DNA of 64,000 bases, from assembly GCA_016716235.1 (NCBI GenBank), contig JADJWS010000002.1, positions 1-64,000 on the forward strand. The letters are read 5' to 3'. Each line of letters starts with the position of its first letter. Position 1 is the first letter of the stretch. The translations under genes were made by a program, and so were the position numbers. The notes beneath the pieces are model-generated. The model did not search any database. It had not been told where the DNA came from and saw only the letters and a list, made by a program, of their open reading frames with translations. The DNA is from Candidatus Defluviilinea gracilis. Its GTDB lineage: Bacteria > Chloroflexota > Anaerolineae > Anaerolineales > Villigracilaceae. Positions 50,823 to 57,393 of this stretch are shown in pieces.

Positions 50823-52272
50823 GCTTCACCTCCGTCATTGACTTGGCATCTTCAATGGCTTGAACGATCTTGTAATAGCCTGTGCATCGGCACAGGTTAC
50901 CGGTAATTGCCTGTTCGATCTCGTTCTTGGTTGGGTTCTCTTTTTCTTCCATCAACATCGCCGCCGACATGACGAAGCCCGGCGTGCAATATCCGCATTG
51001 TACCGCGCCATGCTTAATGAACGCTTCTTGAACGGGGTGCAGCGCTTCGACTGCGGTCTTCGTCTCGCTTCGCTCGCTCAGACCTCCGCTCAGCGCGAGA
51101 CCTTCGATGGTTGTGATCTCTGCCTCATGCGCGCGCGGGGCAGGGACGAGACATGCCATCACTGCTTTGCCGTTGAGGAAAATTGTACACGCGCCGCATT
51201 CGCCCTCGGCGCATCCCTCTTTTGTGCCGGTCAAGCCGATGTCTTCGCGCAGGAAACGCAGTAATGTTTTTTCGTGACCGGTCTTCAGCGAATATTTTTT
51301 GCCATTGATCGTTGTTTCAATTTCTGCATGTGGCTCAGGGCGGACTGAAAGTCCGCGTTCCGTAGATTGTTTGCCCCACAACAAAACCGCATCAGACGGC
51401 ATCCCGGCTTGTTCCTGCCCATCGCGGATTGACTTCAGTCCGCGCATTGTACACACGCGGACCATCTCGCGGCGATATGACGCGCTTCCGCGAATGTCGT
51501 CAATCGGTTTGGAGGCGTCCATTGTCAATCGCGCGGCTTCGGCGATGACATCGTCTGTCAGTTTTTTGCCAGCGAGATATTTTTCCGCTTCGGGCGCGTG
51601 GATGATCGTCGGGGCGACGGCTCCAAGCGTGATGGAGGCTGAGGAAACTGAATCAGAATCAAGGTCGAGAAGAATCGCCGCGTCCACGAGAGAGATGGCT
51701 TGCGCGCGGCGTAACGCGAGTTTGATGAACGTGCCGCGCTGGGTCGTCTTCATCGCGAGGAAAGAAATGTCCACGAGCATTTCATCCGCTTGCATCACGG
51801 TCTTGCGGACGCCGGTGTAAAAGTTTTTGAGCGCTATCGTGCGCGTTCCGTTCACCGATCGCAATGTGACCGACGCGCCGAGCGCCATGAGCGGCGTGAT
51901 GGTGTCGTTGGCGGGCGAGGCGGTGATGAGGTTGCCCGCGATCGTGCCGCGATTGCGGATCTGCGGCGCGCCCACTTCCCACGCCGCGCGCGCGAGCGGA
52001 TAGGCGCGTTCGCGGATCAATTTCGATTCGACGCAATGGTTGTGCGTAACGAGCGGACCGAGATGGATGACGCCGTCTTCGTCCATGGTGATCTTGTCGA
52101 GGCCGGGGATGCGCGTCACGTCTATGATGGTTTCGATCCCCTTGCGGACGCCGCGCTCGAGTTCGAGAATTAAATCGGTTCCCCCGGCGATGATGCGGCT
52201 GTGTTCCCCCTTGGCATGGATCGTCTGTAATACGTCCTCAATGGTTGTTGCGTTGATGTAGGTATGCCACAT
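50815..52272 (-). CDS. Molybdenum hydroxylase FAD subunit fused to 2Fe-2S subunit
   Basis: The 485-residue protein has an FAD-binding domain first (IIAGGTDLILELERGVRKGI, RNRGTIAGNLITASPANDTI), the CO_deh flavoprotein C-terminal domain, a linker, then two 2Fe-2S domains: GCAEGECGACTIFLNGKAVM and QCGYCTPGFVMSA ... LCRCTGYYKIV. FAD first, Fe-S last is the reverse of the usual fused order. The linker and nearby loop contain translated palindromic repeats (51058-51106, 51332-51363, 51424-51443). It passes electrons from molybdenum to FAD and heads the operon. Confidence 0.92.
   Translation of the reverse strand: MWHTYINATTIEDVLQTIHAKGEHSRIIAGGTDLILELERGVRKGIETIIDVTRIPGLDKITMDEDGVIHLGPLVTHNHCVESKLIRERAYPLARAAWEVGAPQIRNRGTIAGNLITASPANDTITPLMALGASVTLRSVNGTRTIALKNFYTGVRKTVMQADEMLVDISFLAMKTTQRGTFIKLALRRAQAISLVDAAILLDLDSDSVSSASITLGAVAPTIIHAPEAEKYLAGKKLTDDVIAEAARLTMDASKPIDDIRGSASYRREMVRVCTMRGLKSIRDGQEQAGMPSDAVLLWGKQSTERGLSVRPEPHAEIETTINGKKYSLKTGHEKTLLRFLREDIGLTGTKEGCAEGECGACTIFLNGKAVMACLVPAPRAHEAEITTIEGLALSGGLSERSETKTAVEALHPVQEAFIKHGAVQCGYCTPGFVMSAAMLMEEKENPTKNEIEQAITGNLCRCTGYYKIVQAIEDAKSMTEVKHG
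51058..51106. repeat. Repeat translated in frame as GLSERSETK in the Fe-S subunit
   Basis: CGTCTCGCTTCGCTCGCTCAG with the neighbouring GCTCAGCGCGAGACC is related to the Ser/Glu-rich hairpins at 57256 and 58423. It lies between the two Fe-S motifs. Confidence 0.6.
51332..51443. repeat. Two GGACTGAAAGTCC-type hairpins translated in the interdomain linker
   Basis: GCGGACTGAAAGTCCGC (51350-51366 region) and GCGGATTGACTTCAGTCCGC (51424-51443) are palindromes encoding RGLSVRP and RGLKSIRDG. They fall exactly between the FAD and 2Fe-2S parts. Confidence 0.65.
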
Positions 52273-52281
52273 GTTATTATC

Positions 52282-52372
52282 TCGTCATTGCGAGGAGGGC
52301 TTCGCCCGACGAAGCAATCTCCAACACAATGACGGAGATTGCTTCGCCGCCTTCGGCGTCTCGCAATGACGG
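52282..52372. repeat. Long CATTGCGAG / GAAGCAATCT palindrome
   Basis: CGTCATTGCGAG..GAAGCAATCTCC is mirrored as GGAGATTGCTTC..CTCGCAATGACG with arms of about 40 bp. It separates the hydroxylase operon from the upstream hypothetical gene. A half copy is at 12648. Confidence 0.75.
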
Positions 52373-52379
52373 AGGGGTG

Positions 52380-52901
52380 TTATTTCGATCCCGTCACAAC
52401 TTCGTCGCGTTTTTCGTAAAGTTCCACGGCTTGACGCGCTATGGTGGCGAGGTTGCGGATGGCGGCGGGGAGCGCGGCATCGTCGCCGAGCGATTGCTCC
52501 ACGTTATCGTTCGCGCGTCCCACTTGTTCGGCGAGGTCGAAGAATGCCGCGTCGAATTGGTAGATCGCTTCGAGTTCCTTCTCGTTGATCTTCACCGCAT
52601 CGAACAGACCGGAATATCCGCGCGGGGCGCGGCTGATCTTGTCAATGAACGTTTGGAGTTTGATCGCCGCCTTCTCCATGTCGTCCACGAATTCGATCTT
52701 GCCCGCGCTGACGAGTTCGGTTTGCAGTTGCGAAGCGCGTTTGTGTTGTTCCTCAAAGCGCCGCGCCACTGTGTCGCGCAGGAGTTTGTCCGCGTCGCGG
52801 CGGTTCTGCCGCTCGATGTAGCCGCCGAAACCGGGGATGAACGACACCAATTTCTTGAACGGGTCTTGCATGCTGGTTACTTTTTGAAAAAAATCATCCA
52901 T
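52380..52901 (-). CDS. Helical hypothetical protein
   Basis: No family recognised. GGAGG lies 5 nt before ATG 52901 (MDDFFQKVTSMQDPFKKLVS), a good start. The 173-residue protein is mostly helical and charged (YIERQNRRDADKLLRDTVAR, KIEFVDDMEKAAIKLQTFID, NEKELEAIYQFDAAFFDLAE), likely a coiled coil or scaffold, with no signal or TM. It is a lone gene between the palindrome and divergent aldolase. Conservation would need a search. Confidence 0.6.
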   Translation of the reverse strand: MDDFFQKVTSMQDPFKKLVSFIPGFGGYIERQNRRDADKLLRDTVARRFEEQHKRASQLQTELVSAGKIEFVDDMEKAAIKLQTFIDKISRAPRGYSGLFDAVKINEKELEAIYQFDAAFFDLAEQVGRANDNVEQSLGDDAALPAAIRNLATIARQAVELYEKRDEVVTGSK

Positions 52902-53001
52902 GTGAGCCTCCAAAAAAGATATACGAGTCAGAGTGTGGTAAGTCGCGCAAACCCATTATAATCAAGAAAACTAAATTCCAGAGCGACTGGTTAGGTACCG
53001 T

Positions 53002-53056
53002 AGCCATAGAGCGCGCAGAGATTTTGAGAATTAAAACTCAGAGAACTCTGTGGCTA
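53002..53056. repeat. Dispersed CACAGAG-type palindrome (copy 2)
   Basis: AGCCATAGAGCGCGCAGAGAT pairs with CTCAGAGAACTCTGTGGCT. Related to 27968-28027; it lies in the aldolase leader, just as copy 1 lies in the kinase leader. Confidence 0.6.
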
Positions 53057-53099
53057 AGAAAACGCCACGTCGCTCAATAAATCAAACTGGAGAATTACC

Positions 53100-54164
53100 A
53101 TGCCAACCGATATTCAATCCTTGCTGGGCGATAAAGCCGAATCGCTTCTCAACTTCAACTCCCCGAAAATTTCAAAAGATAGACTTCACTTGCCGGGCGG
53201 CGACTCGGTAGACCGCGTCTTCGGTCATTCGGATCGGAACAACCGCGTCTTACGCAATTTGAACTGGATTCACAACTCGGGCCGACTCGCCGGGACGGGC
53301 TACGTGTCCATCCTGCCCGTAGACCAAGGCATCGAACATTCCGGCGGCGCGAGTTTCGCCAAGAACCCCGATTACTTCGACCCGGAGAATATCGTCAAAC
53401 TTGCGGTTGAAGGCGGATGCAACGCCGTCGCTTCGACGTTCGGCGTGCTGGGAATTGTCGCGCGCAAATACGCTCACAAAATCCCGTTCATCGTGAAGAT
53501 CAATCACAACGAATTGTTGACCTACCCGAATAGCTTCGAGCAGATCCTATTCGGCACGGTCAAGCAGGCGCACGAGATGGGAGCGGCGGCAATCGGCGCG
53601 ACGATCTACTTCGGCTCGGACGATTCGCACCGCGAGATCATCGAGATCGCGCAAGCCTTCGCCCTCGCGCACGAACTCGGCATGGCGACCGTGTTGTGGT
53701 GTTACCTCCGCAATAAAGCTTTCAAATCGGACAAAGACTACCACGTGTCGTCCGATCTCACGGGTCAGGCGAACCATCTTGGCGTCACGATCGAAGCGGA
53801 CATCATCAAGCAGAAACTTGCCGAGAACAACGGCGGCTATCTCGCGCTGAACAAAGACGGCGTCTCGTTCGGCAAATTCGACAAGCGCATGTACACCGAC
53901 TTGATCAGCGACCATCCCATTGACCTGTGCCGCTATCAGGTGGCGAACTGCTACATGGGCCGCATCGGACTCATTAACAGCGGCGGCGCGTCGGGCGAGA
54001 ACGATTTTGCCGAAGCCGCGGCAACAGCCGTCATCAACAAACGCGCGGGCGGCATGGGTCTCATCTCCGGGCGCAAAGCGTTCCAACGCCCAATGGCGGA
54101 GGGCGTGAAGTTGCTGAATACGATTCAAGATGTGTATTTGGATAAGAGCGTGACAGTGGCGTAA
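53100..54164 (+). CDS. fbaB: Class I fructose-bisphosphate aldolase (FbaB type)
   Basis: The 354-residue protein is a class I (Schiff-base) aldolase of the DhnA/FbaB type: VSILPVDQGIEHSGGASF, FIVKINHNELLTYPNSFEQI, GATIYFGSDDSHREI, VLWCYLRNKAF and SGGASGENDFAEAA. It cleaves fructose-1,6-bisphosphate, linking the ROK kinase and the lower-glycolysis genes. GGAG lies 8 nt before ATG. A strong terminator follows. Confidence 0.93.
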   Translation: MPTDIQSLLGDKAESLLNFNSPKISKDRLHLPGGDSVDRVFGHSDRNNRVLRNLNWIHNSGRLAGTGYVSILPVDQGIEHSGGASFAKNPDYFDPENIVKLAVEGGCNAVASTFGVLGIVARKYAHKIPFIVKINHNELLTYPNSFEQILFGTVKQAHEMGAAAIGATIYFGSDDSHREIIEIAQAFALAHELGMATVLWCYLRNKAFKSDKDYHVSSDLTGQANHLGVTIEADIIKQKLAENNGGYLALNKDGVSFGKFDKRMYTDLISDHPIDLCRYQVANCYMGRIGLINSGGASGENDFAEAAATAVINKRAGGMGLISGRKAFQRPMAEGVKLLNTIQDVYLDKSVTVA

Positions 54165-54169
54165 CACGA

Positions 54170-54203
54170 AACATCCCGAAGCGAAATGCTTCGGGATGTT
54201 TTT
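54170..54203 (+). terminator. Terminator after fbaB
   Basis: AAACATCCCGAAGC and GCTTCGGGATGTTTTTT pair around GAAAT. A strong intrinsic terminator. Confidence 0.88.
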
Positions 54204-54214
54204 TATCGAGACTC

Positions 54215-54240
54215 CGTAACGCGACATTCATGTCGCTTTT
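54215..54240. repeat. Hairpin repeat GTAACGCGACATTCATGTCGC
   Basis: GCGACATTCATGTCGC palindrome; a related longer copy lies at 61209-61260. Confidence 0.55.
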
Positions 54241-54256
54241 ATTGAGGGCATTAACT

Positions 54257-54673
54257 CTACCGATCAAAATCCCCCGAAGCCTCGGGCTGATACAGTATTT
54301 TCTTGATTTGCAGTCTACGCTTGCCTGCAGGGACGTCCCATTCAAAGGTGTCGCCGACTTCGTACCCGAGCATGGCGGTTCCGATGGGCGCCAAAATAGA
54401 AACCTTTCCTTCTCGAACGTTGGCGTCCTCCGGGAAGACCAGCGTGTACACTTCCTCTTCCTTCGTGTCGAGGTCTACGATGCTGACGGTGGAATTCATG
54501 GTGACCACGTCGCTTGGAATGTCTTTTGGCTCGACCACCTGCGCGCGATGAATCTCCGCTTGAAGTTTTTCCAGATATTCGCTTTTGCGGTAGTCGGTGG
54601 CTTGCGCGTCTACAAGTAACTTTTGCAAACGCTCAAGGTCGAATTGGGTGATCTGTATCGCTTTACCGCTCAT
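54257..54673 (-). CDS. Rnk/GreA-C-terminal-like factor
   Basis: The 138-residue protein has a helical N-terminal region (FDLERLQKLLVDAQATDYRK, LQAEIHRAQVVEPKDIPSDV) and an FKBP-like GreA/GreB C-terminal domain (VTMNSTVSIVDLDTKEEEVY, VSILAPIGTAMLGYEVGDTF). This is Rnk-like, a regulator acting on the RNA polymerase secondary channel or nucleoside-diphosphate kinase. AGGAG is 13 nt from ATG, rather far. It is convergent with fbaB. Confidence 0.85.
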   Translation of the reverse strand: MSGKAIQITQFDLERLQKLLVDAQATDYRKSEYLEKLQAEIHRAQVVEPKDIPSDVVTMNSTVSIVDLDTKEEEVYTLVFPEDANVREGKVSILAPIGTAMLGYEVGDTFEWDVPAGKRRLQIKKILYQPEASGDFDR

Positions 54674-54876
54674 GATTCTTTTTTACTCCTGTGTGATTTG
54701 GTGCGGGAACACTCCAATGGTAGCACATATTCATCTTTATTGTTACTTTTCTGAGATTTTTTCGAAGGCTCCCCGTGTTCTCCACGGAAAAGGTGCTCTT
54801 TACACGCTTGCTTCGCCATACCCTGCGCATGGGATGCGATTGCCTGTTTCTGAGTAGCCAGGTTTCGCAAGATAGC
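54674..54876. other. Intergenic region, no supported gene
   Basis: It holds the Rnk gene leader and short open frames without support; a CTCCGTGTTCTC-like hairpin is the only structure near 54775. Confidence 0.45.
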
Positions 54877-55299
54877 CTAAACTTGTTTGCTCCTTCTGTT
54901 GAATTTCCGAACCGCGATCTCATACGCTTCCGCAAGCAACGGGCGGACTTTCTCAAACGTTTCATCGCTCGGCGAAAGGACGCAGATGAAAAACTGCGCG
55001 GAATAATCGGGATGGGGCAGGAGGGTATCTAACACGGTGAAGTCGTAGTCGCTGACGTTGACCTTGTCCGCTCCAAACATATACTTGAATGTCTCGCGGC
55101 TCACGCCGATGTTCAAACGATAAACGCCCGGGCGGTCGAGTTTTGATACCTGCTCATACTCATTGCCTGTGGACGCGATGGTTGCAAACGCGTGGATACG
55201 CTCCTCGCGATAGAAAAAGAAGGTGTAGCCGAGGTTTGTGGTTGTTTCGACGTTGGGGAAGGTTTGGGTGATGTAGTTTGTGATTGAGGATTCAGTCAT
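54877..55299 (-). CDS. DUF6194-like protein
   Basis: The 140-residue protein (MTESSITNYITQTFPNVETT) has TFFFYREERIHAFATIASTG, KLDRPGVYRLNIGVSRETFK, DFTVLDTLLPHPDYSAQFF and RPLLAEAYEIAVRKF, an order I associate with the DUF6194 group, a small alpha/beta family of unknown function. No signal or TM. It has no clear ribosome-binding site. Neighbours on either side are unrelated. Confidence 0.65.
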   Translation of the reverse strand: MTESSITNYITQTFPNVETTTNLGYTFFFYREERIHAFATIASTGNEYEQVSKLDRPGVYRLNIGVSRETFKYMFGADKVNVSDYDFTVLDTLLPHPDYSAQFFICVLSPSDETFEKVRPLLAEAYEIAVRKFNRRSKQV

Positions 55300-55454
55300 G
55301 AGGAAATCTCTCTGCTACTTTAACGGTGAGAGTTACTGGTGTTAGAGTGGGTATGCATTCTTTTTGAGAGCAGAGGAAACTCGAAGTCAGAAAAGCGCTT
55401 ATAAATTGAGCGGTCTCCCATACCTCAGATGTCTGCTATGTCTTTTAATGTACA

Positions 55455-55943
55455 CTAACTATCGTTGTGTTTCGCCGCCGCCACGAGATTTGAATAGGCG
55501 CCGTAAAGATAAGCGTGAGCCAACGCGAACGAATCAATAAACGCGAGTTCCTTTCGATCAGTAGCAACCTGAATATATGGGACTACCATGGCTCCGTCTT
55601 CAATTACTGATAATTTCGACGGAAGCTTCTCAAAACCGACCTGAAGCTTTTTTGCGTGGATAATTCGATTTAAGGCATCCCAGAGATCTCGCACCATTTC
55701 GCCACGTACCGAAGGTTCCCAGTTCCAACGAGGCTGAACGAGAGGAAACTTGTCTTTTCTGGGCAGTATTTCCATGGCTCGACGCGCGTTTAAGGCAAAG
55801 CTACTCGCTGTCTCAATGACTGATGCTGCTACCACGTTAAGAATTAGCTGATGTTGCGTTGGGTACTGCGCGCTGGCAAGTGCCCAAAGTCGCACGGCTT
55901 CGTCTGTGGCGCGGTTTAGTGAGTGTTGTGTGATTACTTCCAT
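55455..55943 (-). CDS. Hypothetical protein
   Basis: No family recognised. The 162-residue frame has helical sequence (HSLNRATDEAVRLWALASAQ, ILNVVAASVIETASSFALNA) and a central GEMVRDLWDALNRIIHAKKL, then a beta-like VIEDGAMVVPYIQVATDR. A weak AGGT lies before ATG 55943. Codon composition fits coding DNA less well than its neighbours and GC is lower, so it may be acquired. It is likely genuine but untested. Confidence 0.45.
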   Translation of the reverse strand: MEVITQHSLNRATDEAVRLWALASAQYPTQHQLILNVVAASVIETASSFALNARRAMEILPRKDKFPLVQPRWNWEPSVRGEMVRDLWDALNRIIHAKKLQVGFEKLPSKLSVIEDGAMVVPYIQVATDRKELAFIDSFALAHAYLYGAYSNLVAAAKHNDS

Positions 55944-55993
55944 ATTGCGACCTAACCATGTATTGCTTAGAAACTTTCCATAAGACTCTCGTA

Positions 55994-57202
55994 TTATATC
56001 GCCCCTTTATCCCTCACCTCCTCCACAACCTCGCGCGAATAACCCAACAACCCCGTCAACACCTCCTCCGTGTGTTGACCCAGCGTCGGCGGCGGCTTTT
56101 GGATTTCTGCCGGGGTGGCGGAAAATTTATACGGGAAGCCGGGCAGTTTCACCGTCCCGGCAGAGGCGTGTTCGGTTTCCAGAATCATGTCGCGGGCTTG
56201 AGTCTGCGGATGCGCGAAGACTTCGGGGATCGAGTTGATGCGTCCGCAGGGGAGTCCCGCTTTCACCAAGTCCGTGAGCCAGTCGTCCACATTTTTTTGC
56301 GCGAACGTGTTGTTGAGTTCATCCACGAGCGCGGCGCGGTTCGTCACGCGCTTGCCGTTCGACGCGAATCGCTCGTCGGCTTTCAAGTCGGCGCGGACGA
56401 GTGCGTCGCACAACAAACCCCATTGCTTTTCGTTGGCGACGCCCAAAATGAACCAGCCATCGCGGGCGCGAAACGAATCGTACGGGACAAGATTCGGATG
56501 CGCGTTACCGAGGCGGCGCGGCGGATTGCCTCCGACCAAATAATTGGACGCGACGTTGGTGAGCAATGCGAGATGCGAATCGAACAGCGAAATATCCACG
56601 TGTTGACCTTCGCCCGTGAGATCGCGCGCGCGCAACGCGGCAAGGATGGCTGCCGCGGCGAACATGCCCGACGTGATGTCGGTGATCGGGATGCCGACGC
56701 GCGAGGGAGGTCCGTCTACGGGACCGGTGATGCTCATCATGCCGCCCTCGCCCTGGATGACCGCGTCGTACCCCGGGCGGTCTGCGTACGGACCCGTGCG
56801 GCCGTAGCCACTCACCGAGCAGTAGATCAATTTCGGATTCACGCTGTGCAGATCGGTATAGCCCAAGCCGAGTTTATCGAGATCGCCCGTGCGATAATTT
56901 TCCACCAACGCATCCGACATGCCCGCCAGTTTGCGGACGATCTCCTGCCCATCCTTCGATTGGATGTTGACGGTCACGCTCCGTTTGTTTCGGTTCGCCG
57001 CGAGGAAGTACGCCGACTCGCCGGGATAATTCCCGTATGGCTCGCCAACGAACGGAGGTCCCCACCCACGCGTTTCATCGCCCATGCCGGGACGTTCGAT
57101 CTTGATGACGTCTGCTCCCAGGTCGCCGAGCATCATCGTGCAATACGGTCCCGCCAGCGCGCGGGTGATATCGAGAATGCGAATGTTTTGAAGAGGGTGC
57201 AT
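55994..57202 (-). CDS. Class III (CaiB/BaiF/formyl-CoA) CoA-transferase
   Basis: The 402-residue protein has the family III pattern: ILDITRALAGPYCTMMLGDL, VIKIERPGMGDETRGWGPPF, RNKRSVTVNIQSKDGQEI, GYGRTGPYADRPGYD and the catalytic Asp in ISLFDSHLALLTN. It transfers CoA between carboxylic acids by a ternary mechanism. It is divergent from a TPP enzyme gene, a pairing also seen for formyl-CoA:oxalate transferase with oxalyl-CoA decarboxylase, but the TPP partner here is not a clear decarboxylase. Substrate unknown. Confidence 0.9.
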   Translation of the reverse strand: MHPLQNIRILDITRALAGPYCTMMLGDLGADVIKIERPGMGDETRGWGPPFVGEPYGNYPGESAYFLAANRNKRSVTVNIQSKDGQEIVRKLAGMSDALVENYRTGDLDKLGLGYTDLHSVNPKLIYCSVSGYGRTGPYADRPGYDAVIQGEGGMMSITGPVDGPPSRVGIPITDITSGMFAAAAILAALRARDLTGEGQHVDISLFDSHLALLTNVASNYLVGGNPPRRLGNAHPNLVPYDSFRARDGWFILGVANEKQWGLLCDALVRADLKADERFASNGKRVTNRAALVDELNNTFAQKNVDDWLTDLVKAGLPCGRINSIPEVFAHPQTQARDMILETEHASAGTVKLPGFPYKFSATPAEIQKPPPTLGQHTEEVLTGLLGYSREVVEEVRDKGAI

Positions 57203-57255
57203 GGAATTTCACTTTCTTCTATTTGTTATTCGAACAATTTTACTTTATCACACAC

Positions 57256-57354
57256 GCTTCGACTGCGCTTCTTGTCGGAAATATTTCCGTCCTGAGCGGA
57301 GTGAGGAGCGTTCGTTGCGACGAACGCAGTCGAAGGACGCTCCGCTCAGCGCGG
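57256..57354. repeat. Ser/Glu-type repeat cluster upstream of the TPP enzyme
   Basis: CCTGAGCGGAGTGAGGAGCG and CGCTCCGCTCAGCG with an inner CGTTCGTTGCGACGAACG hairpin. Related motifs are translated in the TPP enzyme itself at 58423. Confidence 0.6.
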
Positions 57355-57358
57355 AATC

Positions 57359-57393
57359 TTCGCAACGACATATCTGGCATGTATAATCCCACC
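57359..57393 (+). promoter_or_regulatory. Promoter of the TPP enzyme gene, leaderless geometry
   Basis: TATAAT (57382-57387) ends 6 nt before ATG 57394; TTCGCA at 57359-57364 is a weak -35 with a 17-bp spacer. No Shine-Dalgarno. Confidence 0.6.

Noticed and set aside
55958..57295. Long plus-strand open frame of 445 codons opposite the CoA-transferase
   Set aside because: It is the antisense shadow of a well-matched CoA-transferase, is rich in Arg/His, and has no domain or ribosome-binding site.
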